A stretch of DNA of 64,000 nt from JADJOY01 sp046331705 [NCBI: bacterium] (lineage in GTDB: Bacteria > JADJOY01). The stretch covers positions 186,001 through 250,000 of the forward strand of contig JAXLQJ010000004.1 of assembly GCA_046331705.1 (NCBI GenBank), in the 5' to 3' direction. This document shows positions 48,104 to 57,402 of this stretch, in pieces. The first letter of the stretch is position 1. Each line of letters opens with the position of its first letter. The position numbers and the translations under genes are program-made. The notes beneath the pieces were generated by a model, which was given only the letters and a program-made list of their open reading frames with translations, was not told the DNA's origin and searched no databases.

Positions 48104-51100
48104 TCAGCCCGGGCGGGGCGGGTCCGCCGGCAGGCTTCCGCCTGGGCACGGCGCCACCACGGCGATCCAGCGCGCTGGATCGGCGATCCCGAGACGCGCC
48201 AGCTCGGCGCGGGCCGTCGCCCGCGCGGCCTCGCCGCGATCCCCGAGCGTGAGCTCGCCGAGCCGATGCGCCGCCGCGGCGGCGTGCGCGCGCATGCCCC
48301 GTGCGGCGAAGTCGGTCTGCGCGCGCTCGTAGCGCACCGCCGCGCGCTCGGCGTCACCGTCACCGTGCGCGATCCCGGCCTCGATCAGCTCGGCGAGCCC
48401 GCGCGACCAGCGAAGCGACGGATGCGCCAGCACTCGAGCCTCACGGGCCGCGCCCCCTCGCCCTCGCCACGCGAGCCAGGTCCCGCCACCCGAGAGCAGC
48501 GCGACGCGGCCGCGGAGATCGGCGAGCAGCACCCGCGCCGCCGTCATCCGCAACGTCTGCGCTCGCACCAGCCCATGCCACTCGCCCGCGATCGTCCGCG
48601 CCGCGTCCGCGGGCGCGCCTCGGTGCAGGTGGAGCTGGCATGCGCCCAGGAGCCGGTAGGTGTCGTAGAGCCGCGGCTGGCTGCTGCCGACGATCGCCGC
48701 GGCGTGCGCGACGTCGTCGCTGGCGCGCGCGAGATCGCCCCGCGCCAGCTGGACGAGCACCGAGAAGAAACCGCGCACCACCAGCGCCTCGTAGCGATCA
48801 CCGCGGCGCTCGGCATCCGCGAGGATCGTGGGCACGAGCGCGGCGAGCGTCACGAAGTCGCCTTCCCAGTAGAGGTTCGTGAGCAGCAGCCGGCGCGCGT
48901 TCACGCGCTCCCACGCGACCGCGGTGCAGCCGTCGCGAAACGTCGCCTCGGCCTCGGCAGCGAGGGTTCGACTGCGGGCCCACTCGCCGCGCTGATGCCA
49001 GGCGATTCCCTCGAGGAGCGTCACGAAACCGCTCGCGCGCGCCTCGCCGCTGGCGCGCGCGAGCGCGGCGGCTTCGCCGAACGACTCCTGGATGCGCGCC
49101 GGATCGGTCTCGCCGAGGGCCGCCCGGTACGCGGTCTCGAGCGCCAGCGCGCGGCTGCGACGGACCGGGTCGTCGTCGAGCGCTCGCGCGAGTCGCAGAT
49201 GTCGCGCCTGGTAGAGCGCGCCGACGATGGGATCGACGAGCCCCATCGCCGCCGCGAACGAGAAGCACGTGTCGATGCGCCGCACCCCCGCCGCGTCCAC
49301 GCCGCGGGCGCGCTCGGACCCGCGGAGACGCGCCTCGAGGGCGAGCCGAGCGCGCTCCAGCACGAGCCCGGCCAGCGCCCTGCGCGAGCTGCGCGGCATC
49401 GGGATGCCGAGCTCGCGAAGCAGCGTCGCGGCGATCGCGATCCCGCGGTCCACGTGTCCTGCGCGGATCCATTGCTCGGCCGCCTCCCAGCGCAAGCCGA
49501 GCGGGTCGGCAGCCGCCGGCCGCGCCGATGCCTCCAGGAACGTCTCGGCGGCCTCGGCGCCGCGACCGGCGTTGGCGAGGGCGCGCGCCAGCTCGAGCTC
49601 GAGGTCGGGTCGGCGATCCGCGCTCACGACCTCGAGCGCAGCGCGGAAGAGCGAGGCAGCGCTCTCGAAGGCCAACGCGTCGGCCGCGCGCCGCGCCGCC
49701 GCCTCCAGGAACTGCGCCGCCTCGCCGCGACGCCCGGCGGCCCGAAGATGGTCGGCGATCCGGCCCGGCTCGGCGCTGCCGTCGGCGATCCACTCCTCGG
49801 CGAGTCGGCCGTGCAGCACCCGGCGCGCCTCGTCGTCGAGCAGCGCGAGCACCGCGCCGCGGACGCGATCGTGTTCCGTGTCGAGAGCGCCGCGCTGGTC
49901 CGCGCGACGCGCCGTCCAGCGTTCGTCCTCCAGCAGGTCGAGCCATTCGGCGGCCACGGAGTCGAGGCCCGCCGACGCCGCCGCCGATGCCACGGAGACC
50001 GGGCCGCCAGCGACGGCGATCGCCGCGAGCAACCGGCGCGGCCCCGCCGGCAAGCGTTCGATTCGACCCGCGAGCAATCGGTCGAGCGACGGGCAAGCCG
50101 GCCCGTCGCCCGCGGCGGCCGGCGTGCTCTCCACCCGTTCCGCGAGGTGGCTCGCGAGCGTCACCAGGAAGAACGGCTGGCCCGCGCTCTGGGTCGCCAC
50201 CGCCGCGGCATCCTGCGAGGCGGCACGCGCACCGAGCAGCTCCCGCGCCAGCGCCGTCGCATCCTCGCCGGGGAGCACGCCGAGATCGAGCGTCGCCGCG
50301 TCGATCCCCGCCTCCGGGGTGAGTCGCGCGCGAAGCGCCGCCAGACCGGGATGGCCCGTCTCGTCCGGCCGCTGGCATCCAATCCAGTAGAGCGCCGGTG
50401 GGTTCCCTCCCGAGAGCACGTCCACCCACAGCGCGGCGCCGTCCACGTCGCTCCATTGCAGGTCGTCGATCCAGACCACCACGGGACGCTCGGCCGCGAG
50501 TCGCGCGAGCAGCTCGCGCAGCGCGACGGCGGCGCGGCGCCGCAGCTCCTGGGGCTCGGCGGTGGCGAGCGCGCCCGGCGCGGCGGTCGCGAGCGCGCTC
50601 ATGCGCCGCAGCACCGGGAACGCGCGAGCGAGCGCCTCGAGATCGGCCGTCGCGACGCGCTCCGCGAGCGGGTCGGGATGACTGGCGAGGTGACGGACCA
50701 GCTCGTCGACGATCGGATCCACCGCCTTGAACGGCACCGACTCGCGCTCGTGGCAGCGGCCCCGTAGCGCGACCAGCTCCGGCACGTCCTCGCCCAGGCG
50801 GCGCACCAGCTCGCCCGCCAGCGCGCTCTTGCCGATCCCCGATTCGCCACGGATGAATCGCACCACGGGCGCGTCGCGCTCGTGAACCCGCGACCAGCCC
50901 TGCGCGAGCCACGCGGCTTCGCGCTCGCGACCGACGAACGGGCGTACCCGGTTCACGAGCGAGCGCGTGCCCCGCGCCGCGCTCGTCGCAGCGCGCGCGC
51001 GACCGGACGGAAACGCGACGCGCTCGCAGAGCTCGCTGAACGACGGCCGCAGCTGCGGATCGCGGGCCAGCAGACGCGCGCAGAGCTCGTCCAGGTCGGG

Positions 51101-51859
51101 CGGAACGTCGCGCACGAGGTCCGCGGGACGCAACAGCGCGTGCCGCTGCTTCGCGAGCAAGATCTCCACCCAATCACCGGCGAATGGCGGCGAACCGGCG
51201 AGTGCTTCGAAGAGCAGCGCGCCCACCGAATACCAGTCGCACGCCGGCGTCTGCGCACCTCCCGCGAACAGCTCGGGCGCCATGTAGGCCGGCGTCCCCA
51301 GCACGCCGGCATGGGACTCGTGGCGCAGCGCCGCGGGCGTGAGCGCGGTCACCAGCCCGAAGTCCAGGAGCACCACCCGACCCGCAGGCGTGACCAGCAC
51401 GTTCGCGGGCTTCACGTCGCGATGGATCTTCTCGGCAGCGTGCAGCGCGCCGACGGCCTCGACGAGCTGGGGCAACACGGCGCGCAGCCGGTCGGGATCC
51501 GCCGGGCTCGCGCCAGCACCGCGCGCCGCCCGCTGCACGGCATCGGCACGGACGTGCTCGGTGAACGCTACGCCCGCGACGAGCTCCATCGCGATCCACC
51601 ACTCGCCGTCGGCGCACGCGAGCTCGTGGAGCCGCACCAGGTTCGGGTGCACGATGCCCGCCAGCTCGCGAAACTCGCTCTTGAGCCGGAGCAACGTCGC
51701 GGGCTCGACGGAACGCAGCGTCTTGACGGCGACGGGGCCGCGGCGCTCCCGATCGTAGGCGAGGTAGACGATCCCCATGGCACCCGAGCCGAGCTCGCGC
51801 ACCAGCTCGTAGCGGCTCGCCAGCACGTCACCGGGCCGCACGGGGGTCGTCCATGACAT
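48104..51859 (-). CDS. Ser/Thr protein kinase fused to AAA ATPase and TPR-like region
   Basis: 1251 residues. Residues 17-285 are a eukaryote-like kinase: GSGAMG, K46 in PVAVK, HRDVKPANVL with D148, and DFG at 166-168. From about 308 there is a STAND/AAA-type ATPase with Walker A GESGIGKSA at 338-346 and Walker B VVVWIDDLQWSD near 460-471. The remaining 600 residues are helical and Ala/Arg-rich with TPR-like spacing. This PknK-like layout senses ligands or proteins and signals by phosphorylation. It is divergent, 72 bases apart, from a GAF/sigma-54 activator, a likely downstream target. Confidence 0.88.
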   Translation of the reverse strand: MSWTTPVRPGDVLASRYELVRELGSGAMGIVYLAYDRERRGPVAVKTLRSVEPATLLRLKSEFRELAGIVHPNLVRLHELACADGEWWIAMELVAGVAFTEHVRADAVQRAARGAGASPADPDRLRAVLPQLVEAVGALHAAEKIHRDVKPANVLVTPAGRVVLLDFGLVTALTPAALRHESHAGVLGTPAYMAPELFAGGAQTPACDWYSVGALLFEALAGSPPFAGDWVEILLAKQRHALLRPADLVRDVPPDLDELCARLLARDPQLRPSFSELCERVAFPSGRARAATSAARGTRSLVNRVRPFVGREREAAWLAQGWSRVHERDAPVVRFIRGESGIGKSALAGELVRRLGEDVPELVALRGRCHERESVPFKAVDPIVDELVRHLASHPDPLAERVATADLEALARAFPVLRRMSALATAAPGALATAEPQELRRRAAVALRELLARLAAERPVVVWIDDLQWSDVDGAALWVDVLSGGNPPALYWIGCQRPDETGHPGLAALRARLTPEAGIDAATLDLGVLPGEDATALARELLGARAASQDAAAVATQSAGQPFFLVTLASHLAERVESTPAAAGDGPACPSLDRLLAGRIERLPAGPRRLLAAIAVAGGPVSVASAAASAGLDSVAAEWLDLLEDERWTARRADQRGALDTEHDRVRGAVLALLDDEARRVLHGRLAEEWIADGSAEPGRIADHLRAAGRRGEAAQFLEAAARRAADALAFESAASLFRAALEVVSADRRPDLELELARALANAGRGAEAAETFLEASARPAAADPLGLRWEAAEQWIRAGHVDRGIAIAATLLRELGIPMPRSSRRALAGLVLERARLALEARLRGSERARGVDAAGVRRIDTCFSFAAAMGLVDPIVGALYQARHLRLARALDDDPVRRSRALALETAYRAALGETDPARIQESFGEAAALARASGEARASGFVTLLEGIAWHQRGEWARSRTLAAEAEATFRDGCTAVAWERVNARRLLLTNLYWEGDFVTLAALVPTILADAERRGDRYEALVVRGFFSVLVQLARGDLARASDDVAHAAAIVGSSQPRLYDTYRLLGACQLHLHRGAPADAARTIAGEWHGLVRAQTLRMTAARVLLADLRGRVALLSGGGTWLAWRGRGGAAREARVLAHPSLRWSRGLAELIEAGIAHGDGDAERAAVRYERAQTDFAARGMRAHAAAAAHRLGELTLGDRGEAARATARAELARLGIADPARWIAVVAPCPGGSLPADPPRPG

Positions 51860-51931
51860 CGAGGCTCGCCATCACGCTCGAATGAGAGCACGATTCCCGC
51901 GCGATCGCATGGCATACCGGAGCGCTGCCGA

Positions 51932-53575
51932 ATGACCGACTCGACGCCACCACCGTCCGAGCCCACCATCGCCGCGAGCCGGGGGGTCGACACGTCGACC
52001 GCCATCGACAGCCGCCTGCGCGCCGCCGATCGCGACGCGCTCGGCCTCCTCTACGATCTGACACGCGACCTCGCCGGCGCGACCGACGTGGCGGCGCTCG
52101 CGCGCAGCACCGCGGCACGCCTCTTCCGCGCGTTTCCCCGCGCCACGCACGTGACCATCTTCGTCGCCGCGGACGGGGCGCCGCCGACCCCAGCGCACCG
52201 GTTCCAGCGCGGCGAGGACCTGCTCACCAACGAGCCCCACGTGGTCAGCCAGCGCGTCCTCGAACGCGTCGTTCGCGGGCGCGAGGCGCTGTTGATCGCC
52301 GACGTTCCGACCGCGCTCGTGGGCGTCGATTCGGTGCTGGAGGCGCGCATCCACGCCACCCTCTGCGCGCCGCTGGTGGCCCGCGATCGGCTGGTGGGCG
52401 TCCTCGAGATCGACAATCGTCATCCCGTCGGCACCTTCAGCGAGCGCGACCTGGAGATCGTGACGGTGTTCGCCGAGCCGTTGGCGATGGCACTCGACAA
52501 CGCCGCGCTCGCCGAGCGGCTGACCCGCGCGGAAGCGCGGCTACGACGCGAGAACCAGATGTTGCGCGCCTCGCTCGAGGCGACGCTGCTCGCCGATTCG
52601 CGGGCGATGCGCGCGGTGCTCCACCGCGTCGAGCTGGCCGCGCGCGAGCGCTTGCCGCTCTTGATCCTGGGCGAGACCGGCGTCGGCAAGGAAGTGGTGG
52701 CGCGCACCGTGCATGCCACCAGCGAGCGACGCGACGGGCCGTTCGTCGCGGTCAACTGCGCCGCGCTGCCACGCGACCTCGTCGAGTCCGAGCTCTTCGG
52801 TCACGATCGCGGTGCCTTCTCGGGCGCGAGCGGCGCACGCCTCGGGCTCTTTCGCGAAGCCAGCGGCGGCACGCTCTTCCTCGACGAGGTCACCGAGCTA
52901 CCCATCGAGCTGCAGGCCAAGCTGCTGCGGGCCGTCGACCAGGCCGTGGTGCGACCGGTGGGCGCGGACCGCGAGATGGCCGTGGACGTGCGCATCCTCG
53001 CGGCCACCAATCGCGATCCCGAGGCCGAGGTGATGGCGGGCCGTTTCCGGCGCGACCTGCTCTACCGCCTCGACGTGCTGCGCATCGAGATCCCGCCGCT
53101 GCGCGACCGCATCGAGGAAGTGCCAGCCCTCGCCGATCACCTTCTCGCTCGTTACCGCGCCGCTTCCGGGCGCGACGTCTGCGGCATCCACCCACGGGCG
53201 CTCGATGCGCTGCTCGCCCACGACTGGCCCGGCAACGTGCGCGAGCTCAAGAACGAGATCGAGCGCGCGGCTGCACAGACCACCACGGGCGAGTGGATCG
53301 CGGACGCCTCGCTCTCACCACGACTGCAAGCCGCAGCGGCGCGCGGCGGTGCCCAGTCGCGGCTCGACCAGGGCGCCGTCAGCGAGTCGGGCGGCGTGCT
53401 GCGCGATGCGCTGGAGGCGATCGAGCGGCGCTTCATCCTCCAGGCCCTCGATCGCTACGACGGCAATCTGACCCGCGCCGCCGAGCACCTCGGCTTCTCG
53501 CGCCCAGGCCTTAGGCTCAAGATGGAGCGCCTGGGCCTGCGCCGCCCTGGCGCCGACACCGACGGAGCGAGCTGA
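51932..53575 (+). CDS. GAF-domain sigma-54-dependent transcriptional activator
   Basis: 547 residues. A GAF domain spans about 40-195 (AARLFRAFPRATHVTIFVAA, LCAPLVARDRLVGVLEIDNR). The AAA+ domain has Walker A GETGVGKE at 247-254 and Walker B GGTLFLDEVTELP. The sigma-54 contact loop reads GAFSGA at 294-299 (usual form GAFTGA). The C-terminal Fis-type helix-turn-helix has LTRAAEHLGFSRPGLRLKMERL. It would activate sigma-54 promoters in response to a small ligand or to phosphorylation by the divergent kinase. It carries no receiver domain. Confidence 0.9.
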   Translation: MTDSTPPPSEPTIAASRGVDTSTAIDSRLRAADRDALGLLYDLTRDLAGATDVAALARSTAARLFRAFPRATHVTIFVAADGAPPTPAHRFQRGEDLLTNEPHVVSQRVLERVVRGREALLIADVPTALVGVDSVLEARIHATLCAPLVARDRLVGVLEIDNRHPVGTFSERDLEIVTVFAEPLAMALDNAALAERLTRAEARLRRENQMLRASLEATLLADSRAMRAVLHRVELAARERLPLLILGETGVGKEVVARTVHATSERRDGPFVAVNCAALPRDLVESELFGHDRGAFSGASGARLGLFREASGGTLFLDEVTELPIELQAKLLRAVDQAVVRPVGADREMAVDVRILAATNRDPEAEVMAGRFRRDLLYRLDVLRIEIPPLRDRIEEVPALADHLLARYRAASGRDVCGIHPRALDALLAHDWPGNVRELKNEIERAAAQTTTGEWIADASLSPRLQAAAARGGAQSRLDQGAVSESGGVLRDALEAIERRFILQALDRYDGNLTRAAEHLGFSRPGLRLKMERLGLRRPGADTDGAS

Positions 53576-53619
53576 GTCGCTTCGGCGTGCGCCACGGTGG
53601 GCGCGCCTGCGCGACCGCG

Positions 53620-54035
53620 GCGCCAGCCGATCCCATCACGAGCGCCGCAGCAACTCGGTGGAAAGCCGTCCGCGAAGGGCCGCGGAGGATCGCCGTGCTG
53701 GGCACGATGTGCGCCCGAAATCCAGAGCCACGTATCGAGCTCGTGCGGTTGTCGCGCGAGCCGCTCGATCCAGCGCATCGGCCAATGGTGTCGCTCGTCG
53801 GCGAATGCTTCCGGGTGAGCGGCCAGTCGTGGGGGAGCGCGAGGACGATCTCGGCGCACCGGTGCTCTTCGGCGCCGGGCGGCGTCTTCATCGGACGGGA
53901 GCTCATGCCCGCGGTCATGAGCAGATGGAATGGGCGGTCGGCGCTGGGCGGCACCGTGTGCACGTCGATGTGCGCGCTCGGCGAGACCAGCTCGTGCCCG
54001 CGGGCCGGCGGGACGATCACGACAGGTCCGCCCAA
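53620..54035 (-). pseudogene. Degenerate Suppressor-of-fused (SUFU)-domain gene
   Basis: In one frame from about 54035 I see SAHIDVHTVPPSADRPFHLL, MTAGMSSRPM and AEIVLALPHDWPLT, a clear SUFU-family start. At about 53812 the similarity jumps to another frame (EAFADERHHWPMRWIERLAR, then QPHELDTWLW). It shifts again near 53690-53720 (AHIVPS, then GDPPRPFADG) and once more before AALVMG. The usual first 30 residues and the C-terminal third are missing. At least three frame changes plus truncation mean no functional protein, unless the sequence has errors. Bacterial SUFU proteins are often immunity-type proteins. Confidence 0.7.
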
Positions 54036-55474
54036 CGCAACGTCGTTCGGCTCTCGAAGCCGTCCTCGAAGAGCGGCACGGAGTCGTCACCCGACGCACC
54101 CGACTCGACCGCGCCGATGTCGCAACCATCCGACTGGGCGTGGTTCGCAACCGTGAGTTGGTCGAAGATCCGGCCCGCACCCGCGCCACCGGCGCCGAAG
54201 CGCTGATCCCGCTCGGCATCGGTGCAGGCACCTTTGTCGATCACGGGGCTTCCTGTCTCGAGCAACGGCAAGTGCGTTCGCGTCAGGCCGCCGTTGTCCG
54301 CGAGCACGGCAATTCGCGGATCGATCGGACTGGCCGACGCACCCACGAAGTCACCGTCGGCATTCGGCGAGCCCGTCGGAATCCAGCTCGTCACGTTCGC
54401 GTTCGATCCAATCAGGTTCCATCCCTGACTCTGCCAGTCGATGGTGATCTCGACCGACGGAGTCAGGTAGACGTCCGGATACGACGTCACCGCGTTGTCC
54501 ACGTTCGCTGCGACGATCGAGTTGCGAAACACGAGGCTCACGCTGCGTCCGACCGCCGCGGAGACGTAGAGACCACCACCGTCGCCGGTACCGGTCGAGT
54601 CCGCGTCCACGACGTTGGCCGCGATCGTCGAATCGCTCACCGTGAGCGCCGAGTTCGAAGTGTTGCTGTTCACCAGGATGCCGCCAGCGTGACGCGCCGC
54701 CGAGTTGCCCGAGACCGTGACACGATCGAGCGTGGCCGTCGCATCGACGACGGACAGACCACCGCCGCCACCGTTCACGTGGGTGGTCGAGTTGCCGCGA
54801 AAAGTGGTCGCTCGCACGCTCGCGGTCATGTTCGGTCCATTGAACCGCACACCGCCCACGCCAGAGGCCCCTGCGGCGCTGTTGCCCACGATCTCGGAGT
54901 CCACGATGGACACGCGCACCGGATCGGAGGACGATCCCGCCAGGTAGGCCGCGCCACCGCCGTTGCTCGCCGTGTTGTCCTCGAGGCGCACACGCACCAG
55001 ATCGACGGAGGTACCGTCGGCGACGTAGATCGCCCCACCGTACGTCGCGAGGCCGCGGGTGAGCGTCAGGTCTTCGATCCCGAGCCAGCGGTCCGGTGTC
55101 GGGGTGGTGGATTGGATGATCTGGCGCGCGTCCTGGCCGTCGATCGTGAGCAGGTCGCGTCCGGGACCGCGAATGAGCGTCGGACCCGTGATCGCCGGCA
55201 GGTTCGCGGTGAGCAGGATCGTCGCTGGCGTGGCGACGGCGAACACGATTCGGTCCGCGCCCTGACCCGGCCCGCAGCCGTGGTACGCGCCGTTGTTGTT
55301 GGCGGCGGTGATCGCCTCTCGAAGTGAGCATGCCGCATCGCTGACGTCCGCGTCGGTGGTCGTGGTGACGGTGATTTCCGCGGCACTCGCGTTCGTGCCC
55401 ACGAGCACGAGCACCAACGCAGCCAGCAGGCCACGTCGCAGGTACGGCGGTTTGGAACCCTGAGCCAGGGACAT
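54017..55474 (-). CDS. Exported beta-helix protein with CSLREA and choice-of-anchor Q domains
   Basis: 485 residues from the ATG at 55474, which has GAGGAA just upstream; a longer start adds 20 residues before the signal. The signal peptide (GLLAALVLVLVGTNASA) is followed by AACSLREAITAANNN, the CSLREA motif. A right-handed beta-helix of Gly/Asn/Ser-rich rungs comes next (DLTLTRGLATYGGAIYV, VTVSGNSAARHAGGILV). The choice-of-anchor Q unit (LADNGGLTRTHLPLLETGSP, CDIGAVES) follows. The tail LFEDGFESRTTLRW resembles C-terminal tails of other secreted beta-helix proteins. Probably at the cell surface or secreted; no enzyme motif seen. Confidence 0.8.
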   Translation of the reverse strand: MSLAQGSKPPYLRRGLLAALVLVLVGTNASAAEITVTTTTDADVSDAACSLREAITAANNNGAYHGCGPGQGADRIVFAVATPATILLTANLPAITGPTLIRGPGRDLLTIDGQDARQIIQSTTPTPDRWLGIEDLTLTRGLATYGGAIYVADGTSVDLVRVRLEDNTASNGGGAAYLAGSSSDPVRVSIVDSEIVGNSAAGASGVGGVRFNGPNMTASVRATTFRGNSTTHVNGGGGGLSVVDATATLDRVTVSGNSAARHAGGILVNSNTSNSALTVSDSTIAANVVDADSTGTGDGGGLYVSAAVGRSVSLVFRNSIVAANVDNAVTSYPDVYLTPSVEITIDWQSQGWNLIGSNANVTSWIPTGSPNADGDFVGASASPIDPRIAVLADNGGLTRTHLPLLETGSPVIDKGACTDAERDQRFGAGGAGAGRIFDQLTVANHAQSDGCDIGAVESGASGDDSVPLFEDGFESRTTLRWADLS

Positions 55475-55711
55475 CGATTCCTCGCTTTCGTTCGCCGGAA
55501 TGTCCGCGATCCGCGTCGGTCGCGAGCGCGTCATTTATCGCGCGCGAAAGAATCTTGCCGCAAGTGGGTTCCGATCGGCGGCGACGCGGAAACCGACTGG
55601 AAACTCGGTTGCCGCCGCGCGCGGCCGATCGAAGCCCGTGGGCGGGAAAGCGTTCAGAAAACCGAGCACTTGTGACTCGATCGCGCGTCGCGCTCGCGCT
55701 CGCCCCGCGGC

Positions 55712-57400
55712 TTGCAGTGGTCGAGGCCGCACCTCACACCCGCACGTGCCGGATTCGGAGCCGCAATCGTGACCACTCCTCGAGCGCCAACTCGTGCCAC
55801 CCCGGCCGCCGGCGAGCTCTTCCACCGTGCGCTCGCGCGCTGGCGACGGCACCGGTGCGAGTCCAAGCCGCTTCCGGCCCCCGGGAACCGCACCGGCGCG
55901 CCCCGGCCGCCAACTCACCCGCTCGCTCGGTTCGTTCTGGCGCGGTGGATTGCCGTGTCCTCGCTCCTCGGGTGCCAGGCACCGCTCACCGTCGATCGCT
56001 ACGACGACGAGCCGAGCGCATCGGCTTGTGTCGAGGGCGTGCCCAACGATTGCTCGCTGCGCGGCGCGATCCTGAACGCCAACCGCACACCCGGAACGGC
56101 GAGCATCGCGCTCCCCGCCGGGACCTACGCGCTCTCCGTCCCGGGACGCAACGAGGACGCGAGCGAGTCCGGTGATCTCGACATCACGGACGACCTGACG
56201 ATCGCCGGCATGCCGGACGCCGAGGGGCACCGACCGAACGTCGTGCTCGCCGACGTCTCCCTCGATCGCGCCTGGCATGTGGATCCGGCGAGGGCAGGAA
56301 TCACCGTCCGCTTGGCTGACCTCGATCTCGCGGGAGGCCTGGCGATCGACCTCGAAGCGCCGGACTGGGGAGGCTCCCCGTACGGCGGAACGATCCTCAA
56401 CACCGGCGCGGCGCTCACGCTGGAACGCTGCGCGATCCTCACGGGCGAGGCCATCGTCGGCGCCGCGATCCTGAACGAAGGTCGCCTCACGCTGGTCGGC
56501 AGCACCATCACCGGCGGCTACCTCTTCTTCCTGCTCAAGGGAGGCGGCATCGCCAACGGGAACCCGTACACCGGTGCCCCCGGTGGCCAGGTGTCCATCG
56601 AAGACTCCGAGGTGCGCGAGTTCGAGGTCGCCCACGACGACACGTGGCGACCCTTCGGAACCGAGGTCATCGAAGGTGGTGGGATCTACAACGGTGACGG
56701 CGGTGTGCTCACGATCACGCGATCCACGATCGCGGCAAACCGGCTGTCGTCAGGCGCCATCCTCCAGCCCGCCTGCGTCGAGCCCGTGCTCGGCGGCGGC
56801 ATCGCCAATCACGCCGTGCTGTGGATCGAGCAATCCACGGTCGTCGCCAACGCGGTCAGCGAGTCCTGCGGCTGGGGTCTGAGCTCGGCGCGCGGCGGCG
56901 GGATCGCCAACACGGCCGAGGCCGCGCTGGTCAACGTCACGTTGAGCGAGAACGTTGCGTACTCGTCCTCGCAGCCCGGCGAAGGAAGTGCGCTCTACAA
57001 CGCCGGCACGGCGGTGCTCGCCCACGTCACGTCGGCAGAGAACCTGCCTGCCGGTGGCGCAGCGATCCACGGCGCGGGCGGCATTCTCGAGCTCGCGAAC
57101 TCGCTGATTCACGATGCGTGCGGCGGCGCGGGGATCCTCTCGAGTGGCGGGAACCTCGAGAGCCCTGGGGACACCTGCGGACTCGACCAGCCGAGCGATC
57201 GGCCCACCGTTCCCGACCCGGGTCTCGGTCCGCTCGCCGACAACGGCGGGCCGACGCAAACGGTTGCGCTGCTCACCGGCAGCCCCGCCCTCGACGCGGG
57301 CTTGCCGGCGGCGTGCCTCGCCACCGACCAGCGCGGCGAGCCCCGCGAGGACGGCCACTGCGACATCGGCGCCTTCGAGCGCCAACCCGAGGATTCCTGA
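55712..57400 (+). CDS. Beta-helix lipoprotein with choice-of-anchor Q domain (start uncertain)
   Basis: Up to 562 residues. A lipoprotein signal (FVLARWIAVSSLLGC) is followed by LTVDRYDDEPSASACVEGV, DCSLRGAILNANRT (CSLREA variant), a beta-helix with many GGGI and GG-N rungs, and the end NGGPTQTVALLTGSPALDAG...CDIGAFER. It is the paralogue of the gene at 58503. The start is unclear: no ATG lies near the signal. In-frame candidates are TTG 55712 and GTG 55769, both giving an unusually long n-region. It begins a three-gene operon. Confidence 0.72.
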   Translation: MQWSRPHLTPARAGFGAAIVTTPRAPTRATPAAGELFHRALARWRRHRCESKPLPAPGNRTGAPRPPTHPLARFVLARWIAVSSLLGCQAPLTVDRYDDEPSASACVEGVPNDCSLRGAILNANRTPGTASIALPAGTYALSVPGRNEDASESGDLDITDDLTIAGMPDAEGHRPNVVLADVSLDRAWHVDPARAGITVRLADLDLAGGLAIDLEAPDWGGSPYGGTILNTGAALTLERCAILTGEAIVGAAILNEGRLTLVGSTITGGYLFFLLKGGGIANGNPYTGAPGGQVSIEDSEVREFEVAHDDTWRPFGTEVIEGGGIYNGDGGVLTITRSTIAANRLSSGAILQPACVEPVLGGGIANHAVLWIEQSTVVANAVSESCGWGLSSARGGGIANTAEAALVNVTLSENVAYSSSQPGEGSALYNAGTAVLAHVTSAENLPAGGAAIHGAGGILELANSLIHDACGGAGILSSGGNLESPGDTCGLDQPSDRPTVPDPGLGPLADNGGPTQTVALLTGSPALDAGLPAACLATDQRGEPREDGHCDIGAFERQPEDS

Positions 57401-57402
57401 CC

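Noticed and set aside
47879-50767. 962-codon open frame on the plus strand opposite the kinase gene
   Set aside because: It is an antisense shadow of the kinase-ATPase gene with Arg/Ala/Glu bias and no domain.
51860-51931. Sigma-54 promoter (TGGCAT...GC) in the kinase-activator divergent region
   Set aside because: The spacing between the GG and GC elements is off by one, so it does not meet the -24/-12 rule.
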